A stretch of 64,000 nucleotides of DNA from JAAELZ01 sp965237995 (GTDB taxonomy: Bacteria; Pseudomonadota; Gammaproteobacteria; Arenicellales; Poriferihabitantaceae): contig CBDEGO010000003.1 in the NCBI GenBank assembly GCA_965237995.1, positions 817,090-881,089 of the forward strand. The letters run 5' to 3'. Both the position numbers and the translations under genes were made by a program. Positions within the stretch are counted from its first letter, which is position 1. Every line of letters begins with the position of its first letter. The notes beneath the pieces were generated by a model that had not been told where the DNA came from, ran no database searches, and saw only the letters and a program-made list of their open reading frames with translations. Below are positions 1-9,202 of this stretch, in pieces.

Positions 1-357
1 AAGCGGGCTGCGTTGAGTTTCTTACGAAAGACGATGAGAAAGCACGGTTCACCTAACAACATCGTCACAGATAAATTACGCTCATACGGTGTAACACTGA
101 AAGACTTAGGTGCGGCTAAGCTTCAAGATACTACCCAGCATTTGAACAATCGCAGTGAAAACTCACATCTACCGTTCAGGCGAAAGGAACGATCGATGCA
201 GAAATTCAGGAAGCTAAGTACGCTTCAGAAATTCACAAGTACTCACGGACAAATCTACAATCATTTTAACCACGAAAGACACCTTCAACGACGAGAAAAT
301 TACAAACAAATGAGAGCCGCTGCATTGAGTGAATGGCGGAAAATGTGTGCTTGTTAA
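1..357 (+). pseudogene. IS6-family transposase, C-terminal part (cut by window edge)
   Basis: The frame is open at base 1, so the gene begins outside the window. The visible part carries the C-terminal DDE catalytic region of an IS6/IS26-type transposase: an IVTDKLRSY segment with the second acidic residue, and a NNRSENSH segment with the catalytic Glu followed by the basic FRRKERSMQKFRK stretch typical of this family. It ends at a normal stop (TAA 355-357). I could not find a clear IS6 terminal inverted repeat downstream, so the right end of the insertion sequence may be eroded. Whether the element is intact depends on sequence outside the window. Confidence 0.8.
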
Positions 358-443
358 ACGATTTTAGAAGCCAGATTACCTGAAACTGGTGAGGTTAGTC
401 TGACAACACCATTGTAGACGGATCTTTTAACGGGCGAAAATAG

Positions 444-476
444 TTGACTATGTCTACCTATTAGGTAGACTATAAG
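444..476 (+). promoter_or_regulatory. Promoter with palindromic operator for the BrnT-like toxin-antitoxin pair
   Basis: A TTGACT hexamer (444-449) is followed by a perfect 8-bp inverted repeat GTCTACCT-ATT-AGGTAGAC (452-470), then by AT-rich DNA (TATAAG at 471) that could supply the -10 region. The palindrome sits between the -35 and the likely -10 and lies 30 bp before the toxin start. That is the expected place for autorepression by a ribbon-helix-helix antitoxin. The exact -10 hexamer is uncertain. Confidence 0.6.
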
Positions 477-499
477 TATATAATTACTATTTTGAGCCT

Positions 500-763
500 A
501 TGTTCTTTGATTGGAATGAAGACAAAAATCAAGAACTACTTAGGGAGCGAGGCGTTTGTTTTGAAGATGTTGTGTATCTCATAGCGAATGGGCAAGTCAT
601 TGATATTAAGCCCCATCACAAGCCAGAGAAATACCCGAATCAACAAGTGTTCGTTTTGCCTATTAATGACTATGTCTACTATGTACCGTTTATTGAAGAA
701 GAAGACAAAATATTTTTAAAAACGATTATTCCAAGCCGAAAACTAACCAAAGAATATTTGTAA
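500..763 (+). CDS. brnT: BrnT-family ribonuclease toxin of a type II toxin-antitoxin pair
   Basis: An 87-residue protein beginning MFFDWNEDKN, with the short F-x-W...K...L...RG-x-x-F-E-D-V pattern at the N-terminus and a compact beta-rich C-terminal half, as in BrnT/DUF497 toxins. BrnT proteins are RelE-fold ribonucleases that arrest growth and are neutralised by a RHH antitoxin. The usual order in brnTA is toxin first, which matches here: a DNA-binding partner starts 16 bp downstream at 780. The start at 500 follows the operator-promoter region with a short leader. Sequence divergence from reference BrnT leaves the subfamily somewhat open. Confidence 0.65.
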   Translation: MFFDWNEDKNQELLRERGVCFEDVVYLIANGQVIDIKPHHKPEKYPNQQVFVLPINDYVYYVPFIEEEDKIFLKTIIPSRKLTKEYL

Positions 764-779
764 GCTAACTTTATAAATC

Positions 780-1064
780 ATGACTAGCAAAAAACTAACT
801 GATTACGAAAAAGCCGTTGTAGATCATCTTGAAGGAGATGCCCCTGAAAGCGTGACTAATTTGAGCGCGAAAAAGGAGCGCTATCAATCTATTGCTACCG
901 ATCAAATTAAGAAACGGCGCAAAATTAATTTGAACGTACTGGAAGCTGATATAGAAAGAGTAAAAATTAAGGCTATTGCCCAAGGGTTACCGTATCAAAC
1001 CTTGATTGCATCTGTGATCCACCAGTTTGCTACCGATAAGTTAGAGCCGACAAAACAAGACTAA
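780..1064 (+). CDS. CopG/BrnA-type ribbon-helix-helix antitoxin
   Basis: A 94-residue protein, charged at the N-terminus (a YEKAVVDHLEGD-like segment), with a C-terminal RHH-like region around residues 48-85: a beta-strand reading KINLNVLEADIERVK, then helix-turn-helix text IKAIAQGLPYQTLIASVIHQFA. This arrangement matches the CopG-type antitoxin family found with BrnT-like toxins (COG5304/PF12441 type). The RHH dimer is expected to bind the palindrome at 452-470 and repress the operon, while the rest of the chain masks the toxin. It follows the toxin gene by 16 bp with the same orientation. Confidence 0.7.
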   Translation: MTSKKLTDYEKAVVDHLEGDAPESVTNLSAKKERYQSIATDQIKKRRKINLNVLEADIERVKIKAIAQGLPYQTLIASVIHQFATDKLEPTKQD

Positions 1065-1201
1065 CGACGCACTGAAAAAGCGTAAGTAGCTAATCAACTT
1101 AAAACAATTTACAGAGACCAGCGCAATTTTGTCTTGGGAAAATCAGCTGAATTTTTTGAATCTAAAGTAACCCCTAAAACCACAAAGAGGAAATATTAGC
1201 C

Positions 1202-1223
1202 AAGCCACAAGGCTTTGTTTTTT
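1202..1223 (+). terminator. Rho-independent terminator after the toxin-antitoxin operon
   Basis: AAGCC-ACAA-GGCTT stem-loop followed by TG and six T residues. It lies about 140 bp after the antitoxin stop. The stem is only 5 bp, so strength is uncertain. Confidence 0.5.
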
Positions 1224-1439
1224 AATGGAAAGTCAAGTTTGTAGCTCGTAACTTACTCCAAAGCAGGATTTGGAGCGCACCTCGCAATAATACCTTTGAG
1301 ATAACACCGAGGAAAATCTCTAAACAAGGCCATAGTTGGACAGCCTCTGATAAACAGAGACGCCCAGTATCGCCCAAATCCCGCAGTTTCGCGGGACAAT
1401 CAACCATTTGTAACTTGTTGATTATAAACAATATTTATA
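1224..1439. other. Intergenic segment with two short hairpins
   Basis: No gene I can support. It holds two perfect small inverted repeats close together: CTCTG/CAGAG (1345-1359) and TCCCGC/GCGGGA (1379-1396). The second has no T-tract on either strand. They could be part of a structured transcript downstream of the tRNA-Ser or the worn end of a mobile element. Bases 1065-1201 upstream also lack a supported gene, although a 32-codon open stretch ending at 1198 may be a C-terminal remnant. Confidence 0.35.
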
Positions 1440-1529
1440 TGGCGGAGAAGGAGGGATTCGAACCCTCGGTGCCCGTTAAGACACACTTACTTTCCAGGCA
1501 AGCCCATTCGACCACTCTGGCACCTCTCC
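1440..1529 (-). tRNA. tRNA-Ser (anticodon GGA)
   Basis: On the minus strand a 90-nt class II tRNA reads from 1529 to 1440. The acceptor stem GGAGAGG pairs with CTTCTCC, followed by discriminator G and an encoded CCA (1442-1440). The anticodon loop is CTGGAAA between CTTGC and GTAAG (anticodon GGA, reading UCC/UCU). There is a long variable arm, and the T-loop is GTTCGAATC. No group of tRNAs surrounds it. Confidence 0.95.
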
Positions 1530-1604
1530 GAACCCGTTTTAACAATACAACTCAGCTAAAAACGGGGTGCGAAGGTTAGTCGAGCCGCTGGTGCTTTGCA
1601 ATGC

Positions 1605-2483
1605 TTATCCGTTAATTTCTTCTAGCGCTGCAATTCGTTCTGGCAGTGGTGGATGCGACATAAACAAACGGCCTAATCTAGCTTTAGCACCCGAAATACC
1701 AAACGCAGCCATTTGCTCAGGCAAGTCTGAAGGGGACTGCTGTAAATTTAGCCTTTCTAAGGCTGCGATCATGTTCTCTTTGCCTGCCAGTGCCGCACCA
1801 CCTTCGTCTGCTTTGAACTCTCTTACGCGGCTAAAATACATCACAATAATCGACGCTAAAAAGCCGAAAACGGATTGCGCAATCATATAAGTAAAGAAAT
1901 AGCCCATTCCGCCGCCTCCACCACCCTGACGATTGCCTTGCATAGCTTGAGCCACGATACGGGCGAAGAACATGACGAAGGTGTTTACCACACCTTGAAT
2001 TAAAGATAGCGTCACCATATCCCCATTGGCGACATGCGAGACTTCATGCGCTAATACGGCTTCTGCTTCACCCTTTGTCATCGTACTTAATAAGCCCGTG
2101 CTTACCGCCACCAGCGCATCGTTTTTTTTCATACCCGTTGCAAACGCATTGACAGTAGGAGAATCAAAAATTGCGATTTCGGGCATACCAATGCCTGCCA
2201 TGTCGGCTTGTTTCTTAACTGTATCAAACAGCCATTGCTCTTGCGAATTTTGCGGGCTTTCAATAACTTGCGCACCCGTTGATCGCTTGGCAGCGGATTT
2301 TGACATTGCCAACGAAATGAATGAGCCGATCATGCCGAATGCGGCACACATAAACAATAAGCCGCTCATGTTTTGGCCATTTTGCGCCAAGATTGCATCC
2401 AACCCCAATAACCGACCAACAACAGAAATGACGGTAATGACCGCAAAGTTGGTTGCTAAAAATAAGAAAATACGATTAATCAT
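1605..2483 (-). CDS. htpX: Membrane protease HtpX
   Basis: A 292-residue M48-family zinc metalloprotease of the inner membrane, active in quality control of misfolded membrane proteins together with FtsH. Two N-terminal transmembrane segments lie at about residues 5-28 and 40-60. The zinc motif HEVSH is at residues 146-150, and the third ligand Glu lies in REFKADEGGA near residue 222. Two more hydrophobic segments lie at about 158-178 and 195-216, separated by a glycine-rich loop. Length and start (MINRIFLFLATN) match the family. It is encoded alone between tRNA-Ser and ssb. In other gammaproteobacteria it is induced by the Cpx or heat-shock response; I did not identify such a site. Confidence 0.96.
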   Translation of the reverse strand: MINRIFLFLATNFAVITVISVVGRLLGLDAILAQNGQNMSGLLFMCAAFGMIGSFISLAMSKSAAKRSTGAQVIESPQNSQEQWLFDTVKKQADMAGIGMPEIAIFDSPTVNAFATGMKKNDALVAVSTGLLSTMTKGEAEAVLAHEVSHVANGDMVTLSLIQGVVNTFVMFFARIVAQAMQGNRQGGGGGGMGYFFTYMIAQSVFGFLASIIVMYFSRVREFKADEGGAALAGKENMIAALERLNLQQSPSDLPEQMAAFGISGAKARLGRLFMSHPPLPERIAALEEING

Positions 2484-2581
2484 GTTTTACCCTGTGCGAT
2501 AGAGTTTAAGTTAGCTTAATAATAAGGCCAAGCTACTGATTTTCAACCTTTTTAAGTGCCATAGAACATTGAATAGACAAC

Positions 2582-2604
2582 AAAAATGCGCCTAGTGGGC
2601 GCAT
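2582..2604 (-). terminator. Rho-independent terminator of ssb
   Basis: On the minus strand ATGCGCC-CACTA-GGCGCAT forms a 7-bp stem followed by TTTTTG. It starts about 30 bp after the ssb stop codon. Confidence 0.8.
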
Positions 2605-2634
2605 TGTTATTACTTGCACTTTGTCACGACAAGT

Positions 2635-3150
2635 CTAAAACGGAATGTCGTCATCAAACTCGTCATAGGCACTTGGCGCTGCGGCAGGTGCAGCAGACGC
2701 CTGTTGCTGTTTTGGAGCAGATTGCGGTGCGGCTTGAGACGCTCCCTGATCAGGGACCGACTGGTCCATACCGCCGAATCCAGAGTCACCACTAAACTGA
2801 CTTCCACCGCCACCACGACCGCCTAACATCTGCATTTCGCTCGCTACAATTTCAGTAGTGTAGCGGTCTTGACCACCTTGGTCTTGCCACTTACGCGTTT
2901 GCAAACGGCCTTCAATATAAATCTGTGAGCCTTTCTTAAGGTACTCACCAACAATTTCAGCCAAGCGATTGAAGAAGACCACACGGTGCCACTCTGTGCG
3001 CTCTTGATTCTCGCCTGTGTTTTTATCTTTCCATTGGTCACTCGTCGCGATGGTTACATTTGCTACCGCGCTACCGCTAGGGGTATAACGAATTTCAGGG
3101 TCTCGCCCTAAATTACCAACTAGAATTACTTTATTAACGCCTCTCGCCAT
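2635..3150 (-). CDS. ssb: Single-stranded DNA-binding protein
   Basis: A 171-residue SSB. The N-terminal OB-fold (about residues 1-110) begins MARGVNKVILVGNLGRDPEIRYTP-like and includes WHRVVFFNRLAEIVGEYLKKGS, both hallmarks of bacterial SSB. A glycine/glutamine/alanine-rich flexible linker follows. The protein ends in the acidic tip DEFDDDIPF, which recruits RecQ, exonuclease I, polymerase III chi and other repair partners. It acts as a tetramer coating ssDNA in replication and repair. It sits beside the YajR-like gene and uvrA, a frequent gammaproteobacterial neighbourhood. Its own terminator follows the stop. Confidence 0.97.
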   Translation of the reverse strand: MARGVNKVILVGNLGRDPEIRYTPSGSAVANVTIATSDQWKDKNTGENQERTEWHRVVFFNRLAEIVGEYLKKGSQIYIEGRLQTRKWQDQGGQDRYTTEIVASEMQMLGGRGGGGSQFSGDSGFGGMDQSVPDQGASQAAPQSAPKQQQASAAPAAAPSAYDEFDDDIPF

Positions 3151-3226
3151 GTTTTACCTCAAATTTACTTTATGTATAGGGTTAACCTTTTAAAAATTAA
3201 GCAACGCTCTATGAAATAAAGCCAGC

Positions 3227-4585
3227 TTACCTTTCTTCTAATATTCGGTCGATTTCAGAAATTTCAAACTCGCTGTCATCAACTTTTAAATACGCGGTGC
3301 GTTCACCGCTGACCAAACTTACATCTTGCACACCTGAAGCGTTCAACAACTGGTGCTTTAGCGCTGCGAGCTCTTCATCGGTTCGCGCGCCAATGCTGAT
3401 AATTTTACTATCATACAAGCTAAATGCTGGGGCTACCAACATCCACAACAACCAAATAATGATAACAGACACACAGAACAAAAAAACCATATTTGCGCCG
3501 TACACACCACTTATCAGGCCAGCCGCAGTGCCGCCGACAAACACCCCGAAAAACTGTGCGCTGTTATACACGCCCATTGCCGTGCCTTTGCTACCAGCAG
3601 GCGCAACACGAGACACCATTGACGGCAACATCGCCTCAAGCCCATTAAACCCTGAAAAGAATAAAACCAAGCCAAATAAGAATAACACCCAGTTCGTATC
3701 GGTCGCCATGAAAAGAACAAGCAACGAACAGCCCAAGCAAGCAATTGCCAAGATAAAGGCGAGCTGAGTTTTAGCTTTATTATGTCCTAGCGCCAGCAAT
3801 GGCAACATGCCCACAATCGCCGCAAACATAACAGGGATATAGACTTTCCAGTGCGCTAGTTTTGCTAAGCCACCTAACTCGATAAGCTGGAATGGCACAA
3901 CCACAAACAACGCAGTTAACACCATGTGTAAGCATAAGATACCAAAGTCTAATCGCCGTAGTTCCGGGTTCGCTAACACGGCGCGTAGCTGACCAATAAC
4001 GGGTTCTGCATCACGATGTAGATAAGATTGTACGGGGTTAGGCGTCACGTTCAGCACGACAATAATCGCAAAAACAGCAAACACCGCGGTAATCAAAAAG
4101 ATGCCTCGTACACCGATAAGATTATCAAGAACGGGGCCCAACATCATCGAAAGCATAAACACAAAACCGATGCTTACCCCCATTAAGGCCATTGCCTTGG
4201 TACGTTGGTCATCTCTAGTCAAATCAGCGAGCAAGGCAATCACCGCAGCAGATATTGCCCCCGCGCCTTGCACCATGCGCCCAAACAACACACCGTATAT
4301 GCTTTCGGCGTAAGCAGCGATTAGGCTCCCGAGTGCAAAGATAACCAAGCCCAAGACAATCGCCCTTTTACGACCCCAGCGATCGGACAAAATACCAAAC
4401 GGAATTTGTAAGATAGCTTGAGTTAAACCATAAGCGCCAATGGTTACGCCGATTAAAGTCGGCGTTGCGCCTGGTAAATCATTCGCGAACAAAGCGAACA
4501 CCGGCAAGATTAAGAATAGCCCGAATACTCTCAAGCCAAAAATACTCGCCAACGAAAAAACCGCCCTTTTTTCAGTAGCATTCAT
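3227..4585 (-). CDS. YajR-like major facilitator transporter with C-terminal YAM domain
   Basis: A 452-residue MFS protein if translation begins at 4585 (MNATEKRAVFSL). A longer reading from 4771 would cross the uvrA start on the opposite strand and lacks transporter character. About twelve transmembrane helices span residues 10-385, with MFS motif A (LSDRWGRKRAI-like) after helix 2. The last ~65 residues (LKHQLLNASGVQDVSL...) form a small ferredoxin-like fold resembling the YAM domain of E. coli YajR, which is 454 aa. It is an inner-membrane efflux-type transporter with unknown substrate. It lies divergent to uvrA and upstream of ssb. Confidence 0.85.
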   Translation of the reverse strand: MNATEKRAVFSLASIFGLRVFGLFLILPVFALFANDLPGATPTLIGVTIGAYGLTQAILQIPFGILSDRWGRKRAIVLGLVIFALGSLIAAYAESIYGVLFGRMVQGAGAISAAVIALLADLTRDDQRTKAMALMGVSIGFVFMLSMMLGPVLDNLIGVRGIFLITAVFAVFAIIVVLNVTPNPVQSYLHRDAEPVIGQLRAVLANPELRRLDFGILCLHMVLTALFVVVPFQLIELGGLAKLAHWKVYIPVMFAAIVGMLPLLALGHNKAKTQLAFILAIACLGCSLLVLFMATDTNWVLFLFGLVLFFSGFNGLEAMLPSMVSRVAPAGSKGTAMGVYNSAQFFGVFVGGTAAGLISGVYGANMVFLFCVSVIIIWLLWMLVAPAFSLYDSKIISIGARTDEELAALKHQLLNASGVQDVSLVSGERTAYLKVDDSEFEISEIDRILEER

Positions 4586-4704
4586 GGGTTCGCCAAGAGA
4601 TTTCCTAACGCGCATAAAATTGTTTGAAATAAGTTGTACGTGGCAAATTTGGGCGCGTATAGTATCAGGTTTGTTTTTGTTTTCGTATCGAGTTATTTGC
4701 CTTA

Positions 4705-7527
4705 ATGGACACCATAAAAATCCGCGGTGCGCGCACCCATAATTTAGCCAATATTGACGTTGATTTACCACGTGATCAACTAATCGTAATCACGGGTTTA
4801 TCTGGCTCAGGCAAATCATCTTTAGCCTTCGACACAATCTACGCTGAGGGTCAGCGGCGTTATGTTGAGTCGCTTTCGACTTACGCTCGGCAATTTTTAT
4901 CGATGATGGGCAAACCAGACATCGATTTAATCGAGGGCTTATCGCCAGCAATCAGCATCGAGCAAAAATCCAGTTCACATAATCCGCGCTCAACCGTCGG
5001 CACCGTCACGGAGATATACGACTACCTGCGCCTATTGTTTGCCCGTATCGGTGAGCCACGTTGCCCAGAACATAAAATAAAGCTTGAAGCACAAACAGTC
5101 AGCCAAATGGTGGATCATTTATTATCCCTGCCAGAAGGCACCAAGTTGATGTTGATGGCGCCTGTGGTACGCGGCAGAAAAGGAGAACACCAGCAGCTTT
5201 TAAATGAAATGCACGCACAAGGCTATGTCCGCGCACAGATTGATGGAAAAGTGGTTGAGCTAGACAACCTTGAACCACTCGAAAAGAATATTAAGCACAA
5301 CATCGAAATTGTAGTCGACCGTGTGGTTTGCCGTGAAAGCAACAAACAGCGATTGGCCGAGTCATTTGAAACGGCGCTAAATTTAACCGACGGACTGGCA
5401 CGGGTAAAAGTTATCGACGAAGACTACGCCGGCGAGACCGAGTTATTGTTTTCATCTAAGTTTTCTTGTCCTCATTGCGGTTATAGCCTGTCTGAGCTTG
5501 AACCAAGAATGTTTTCGTTCAACAACCCTCACGGCGCATGTTCAGATTGCGATGGTTTGGGCGTTCGTAAAATAATGGACCCGGACAAAGCTGTTTCTGA
5601 ACCTGAATTAAGCATCGCAGAAGGCGCTATTCCTGGATGGGACAGGCGCAGCGGTTATTATTTCGGTATGCTGGAAGCCATGGCGGTGACGTATGGTTTT
5701 GATGTCAATGTGCCGTTTGAACAATTAGACGCCGAACATCAAAAGTTGATCTTATTTGGCACTGGCGATGAAAGCGTAGACTTCACTTTAAACAGTCGAG
5801 GCCATTTCCCCAGCCGTAACCGCCCCTTTGAAGGCGTTATTCCCAATCGTCAGCGCCGCTTTATGGAAACAGAGTCGTCTTCAGTGCGCGAATATTTAGG
5901 TAAGTTTTTTAGCGATCAATCTTGCAGCACTTGTAATGGCAGTCGCCTAAGTTTAAGTAGCCGCAACGTGTTCATCGCCGACCAACCTATCCATGAAATC
6001 ACTTGCTTGGCAGTTACTGATAGCCAAACCTTTTTCAACAACTTAAAGCTATCGGGCAGAAAAGCGGAAATTGCTGAAAAAATACTCAACGAGATCGACG
6101 CGCGCTTAGGCTTCTTGATCAATGTAGGCCTAAATTACTTAACCCTAGATCGCACCGCTGATACCTTATCAGGCGGTGAGGCGCAGCGCATCCGCCTCGC
6201 TTCGCAAATTGGTTCTGGCTTAGTAGGGGTGATGTATATTTTGGACGAACCTTCTATCGGCTTACACCAACGAGATAATGGTCGCTTGTTGCAAACGCTT
6301 AATCACTTACGTGATATAGGCAATACAGTCATTGTCGTTGAGCATGACGAAGAAACGATCGAAGCGGCTGATTACGTGCTAGATATCGGCCCTGGCGCCG
6401 GCAAGCACGGCGGGCAGATAGTGGCTAAAGGCACGCCGAGTCAGATCAAGTCAAATGACAACTCTATAACCGGCAAATATTTATCGGGCAAACGAAAAAT
6501 CGAAGTCCCAACCGAGCGAGCTAAAGCTGAAAAAAATAAAATCCTCAGCGTTAAAGGCGCACGCGGCAATAATTTAAAAGGCGTAGATGCTGACTTTCCG
6601 GTCGGGCTGCTCACTTGTGTAACCGGCGTTTCTGGCTCGGGCAAATCCACCTTAGTTAACGCCACCTTGCAGCCTGCCGTCGCCAAAGCGCTAGATTTAG
6701 TTCATGAAGAAGCCGCTGATCATGATGACATTACCGGGCTAGAGCATTTCGACAAAATTATCGCAATAGATCAATCGCCTATTGGTCGCACGCCGCGATC
6801 AAACCCGGCCACCTATACCGGTTTGTTCACTCACATTAGAGACATATTCACCCAAACTCAAGAAGCTCGGGCACGTGGCTACAAGCCTGGCCGCTTTTCA
6901 TTCAACGTCAAAGGTGGCCGCTGCGAGGCTTGCCAAGGCGAAGGCATGATTAAAGTAGAAATGCACTTTTTGCCCGATGTCTATGTCGCGTGCGATGTCT
7001 GTAAAGGCAGTCGTTACAACCGAGAAACCTTAGATATTAAGTTCAAAGGCTTAACGATTCATGACGTGCTCAATCAAACCATCGAAGAAGCCACTGAGTT
7101 TTTTACCGCCATCCCGATCATTAAACGCAAACTTGAAACATTAATGGATGTGGGGCTTGGTTACATCACGCTGGGACAAAGCGCGATCACGCTCTCTGGC
7201 GGTGAAGCGCAACGAGTAAAACTGTCTAGAGAGCTCTCAAAGCGTGATACCGGACGCACACTATACCTACTAGACGAACCGACAACGGGCCTGCACTTTG
7301 AGGACATCAAGCAACTGCTGAAAGTTATCCATCGCTTAAGAGATGATGGCAATACCATCATTGTGATCGAACACAATCTAGACGTGATCAAAACTGCGGA
7401 TTGGGTGGTAGACATCGGCCCAGAAGGCGGCACGGGCGGCGGAGAAGTGATAGCGAGCGGGCCGCCTGAGAAGGTGGCAAAAGTGAAGACCTCTTATACC
7501 GGACAGTATTTAGCTAATTTACTGTAA
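4705..7527 (+). CDS. uvrA: Excinuclease ABC subunit UvrA
   Basis: A 940-residue damage-recognition ATPase of nucleotide excision repair that loads UvrB at lesions. It has two ABC modules, with Walker A GLSGSGKSS near residue 32 and GVSGSGKST near 640, and two signature motifs TLSGGEAQRIRLA and TLSGGEAQRVKLS. Zinc-binding cysteine clusters are CPHCGYSL...CSDCDGLG and CEACQGEG...CDVCKGS. Length is standard. The start ATG at 4705 begins the family sequence MDTIKIRGARTHNL. The 119-bp region shared with the divergent YajR-like gene contains no clear LexA box (CTGT-N8-ACAG), so SOS control is not evident here. Confidence 0.98.
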   Translation: MDTIKIRGARTHNLANIDVDLPRDQLIVITGLSGSGKSSLAFDTIYAEGQRRYVESLSTYARQFLSMMGKPDIDLIEGLSPAISIEQKSSSHNPRSTVGTVTEIYDYLRLLFARIGEPRCPEHKIKLEAQTVSQMVDHLLSLPEGTKLMLMAPVVRGRKGEHQQLLNEMHAQGYVRAQIDGKVVELDNLEPLEKNIKHNIEIVVDRVVCRESNKQRLAESFETALNLTDGLARVKVIDEDYAGETELLFSSKFSCPHCGYSLSELEPRMFSFNNPHGACSDCDGLGVRKIMDPDKAVSEPELSIAEGAIPGWDRRSGYYFGMLEAMAVTYGFDVNVPFEQLDAEHQKLILFGTGDESVDFTLNSRGHFPSRNRPFEGVIPNRQRRFMETESSSVREYLGKFFSDQSCSTCNGSRLSLSSRNVFIADQPIHEITCLAVTDSQTFFNNLKLSGRKAEIAEKILNEIDARLGFLINVGLNYLTLDRTADTLSGGEAQRIRLASQIGSGLVGVMYILDEPSIGLHQRDNGRLLQTLNHLRDIGNTVIVVEHDEETIEAADYVLDIGPGAGKHGGQIVAKGTPSQIKSNDNSITGKYLSGKRKIEVPTERAKAEKNKILSVKGARGNNLKGVDADFPVGLLTCVTGVSGSGKSTLVNATLQPAVAKALDLVHEEAADHDDITGLEHFDKIIAIDQSPIGRTPRSNPATYTGLFTHIRDIFTQTQEARARGYKPGRFSFNVKGGRCEACQGEGMIKVEMHFLPDVYVACDVCKGSRYNRETLDIKFKGLTIHDVLNQTIEEATEFFTAIPIIKRKLETLMDVGLGYITLGQSAITLSGGEAQRVKLSRELSKRDTGRTLYLLDEPTTGLHFEDIKQLLKVIHRLRDDGNTIIVIEHNLDVIKTADWVVDIGPEGGTGGGEVIASGPPEKVAKVKTSYTGQYLANLL

Positions 7528-7560
7528 GCTTTGAATAAGATTAGACTTAAATTTCAGCCA

Positions 7561-9186
7561 CTACGAATTACCTAGAATCATCCGCGCGCCCTTCTCCCCA
7601 ATCATCATTGATGGCGCAGAAGTGTTACCGCTAATCAACGTTGGCATCACAGAGGCATCTATCACACGAAGATTATCCAATCCTTTCACTTTCAAGCTAC
7701 TTGGCGAAACCACCGCCATCTCATCAAGGCCCATTTTGCATGTGCCGACTGGATGATAAACAGTCGATGCGGTATCGCGCAAATACGCCAAAATTTGCTC
7801 ATCGCTTTGTACGTCTTTACCCGGCGCCATTTCCTCACCTCGTAGCGAGTCAAAGGCTGGCGACGCCAATACCTCTCTCGCTTTCTTGACCGCTTCGACT
7901 AATAGCTTCTGGTCTTGCTCGTCTGCGAAAAAATTGTGGTCGATCAACACATTTTTGCGTGTTCCGTCATTAGCCAATTTTACTGTTCCTGCACTTTTTG
8001 GCCGCAGCACGCAGGTAAACAATGAATATCCATGACCAAACTCAAAACTCTTACCGCGATGACTTCGATACAAAGGGGTAAAGTGAAACTGCACATCAGG
8101 GTCTGCATCGACGCTGCCTTTCTCCGCCGCTAAGGCAAACTTAGTCTTCGCAAACCCACCGGCCTCAACATAATTGGTTGCCCACCACCCTGTGCGGCTA
8201 AACCAATACTTAAGCGGGGCTGGAATGACGTGGTTTAATAAGGTTGCCCACGAAACGCCGATTGAATTGGGTTTATCTGAACGCACCGTCACCATGCTGT
8301 CGATATGATCTTGCAAATTTTCCCCTACCCCGGGTAGATGCTGTTTGCATTCAATACCTAATGCCTCTAGTTGCTGTTGATCACCGATTCCCGACGCGAG
8401 CAAAATACGCGGTGAAGCGATCGTCCCTGCACTCAGCACGACTTCTTTGTTACAGCGCAATAATTCAGCCTTTCCATTTCGCTCTACATTCACTCCAACA
8501 ACCTGACTTTGCGCAATCTCAAGATCAACCACCTCGGTATGCGTCATAACTGTTAAGTTTTTTCGCTCAAGAATTGGCTCAACAAAAGCGGTATAACTAC
8601 TGACTCTTTGACCCCTATTTTGCTTAACGTTATAAATGCCCAAACCGAGCTGAGAGTCGCCATTAAAGTCATTGTTTTCCGGCAAGCCAGCATCTGCACC
8701 TGCAGCCACAAAAACCTTCGCAACCTCATTAGCATCTTGCGGTTTACTAACTTTTAATTCACCTGAAACCCCATGAAACTCGTCGCTATGACCAACTTGA
8801 TTGTTTTCTAGTTGCTTAAATACCGGCAGCACATCATCGTAAGACCAACCTTCACACCCCAACTCAGCCCAACTATCATAATCATTTTTATTGCCGCGTA
8901 TGTAGACCATGCTGTTGATAGAACCAGAACCACCTAAAGCTTTGCCGCGATTTACGGTGATAACTCGATTATTTAAATGCTTTTGCGGCTCACCTTTATA
9001 GGCATAGTCGTAGCGCTTGCTTCCATACAAAACAAAGCCCCCAGCAGGGATTTTAACTAATAGGCTTTTATCGCTGCCACCTGCCTCAATTAAGCAGACA
9101 GACACATTTGGGTCAGCACTCAGTCTATTAGCAACAACACAACCTGACGAGCCCGCACCAACAATAATGTAATCAAAGGTAGTCAT
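7561..9186 (-). CDS. GMC-family flavin oxidoreductase (choline/alcohol dehydrogenase type)
   Basis: A 541-residue protein starting at 9186 (MTTFDYIIVGAGSSGCVVANRL). The extra 16 codons upstream are not family-like. The Rossmann FAD motif GAGSSG is at residues 10-15. The second GMC signature appears as GKALGGSGSINSMVYIRG near residue 80. The C-terminal active-site region reads STVYHPVGTCKMG, then DASVMPTLISGNTSAPSMMIGEKGA with the conserved Asn. Proteins of this class oxidise choline, alcohols or polyethylene glycol using FAD. BetA-type choline dehydrogenase is possible, but there is no betB/betI next door, so the substrate stays open. The upstream neighbour is the HlyU-like gene, 16 bp away. 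Confidence 0.85.
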   Translation of the reverse strand: MTTFDYIIVGAGSSGCVVANRLSADPNVSVCLIEAGGSDKSLLVKIPAGGFVLYGSKRYDYAYKGEPQKHLNNRVITVNRGKALGGSGSINSMVYIRGNKNDYDSWAELGCEGWSYDDVLPVFKQLENNQVGHSDEFHGVSGELKVSKPQDANEVAKVFVAAGADAGLPENNDFNGDSQLGLGIYNVKQNRGQRVSSYTAFVEPILERKNLTVMTHTEVVDLEIAQSQVVGVNVERNGKAELLRCNKEVVLSAGTIASPRILLASGIGDQQQLEALGIECKQHLPGVGENLQDHIDSMVTVRSDKPNSIGVSWATLLNHVIPAPLKYWFSRTGWWATNYVEAGGFAKTKFALAAEKGSVDADPDVQFHFTPLYRSHRGKSFEFGHGYSLFTCVLRPKSAGTVKLANDGTRKNVLIDHNFFADEQDQKLLVEAVKKAREVLASPAFDSLRGEEMAPGKDVQSDEQILAYLRDTASTVYHPVGTCKMGLDEMAVVSPSSLKVKGLDNLRVIDASVMPTLISGNTSAPSMMIGEKGARMILGNS

Positions 9187-9202
9187 GTTCACACAGCCAG
9201 GC

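Noticed and set aside
1222..1431. 69-residue open frame on the minus strand downstream of tRNA-Ser
   Set aside because: No recognisable family, no convincing start site, and it spans two small hairpins; more likely non-coding.
4586..4704. SOS (LexA) box between yajR-like and uvrA
   Set aside because: No CTGT-N8-ACAG sequence was found by eye in the divergent region.
4586..4771. N-terminal extension of the YajR-like transporter
   Set aside because: It would overlap the uvrA start on the other strand and contains no transporter-like sequence; ATG at 4585 gives the family N-terminus.
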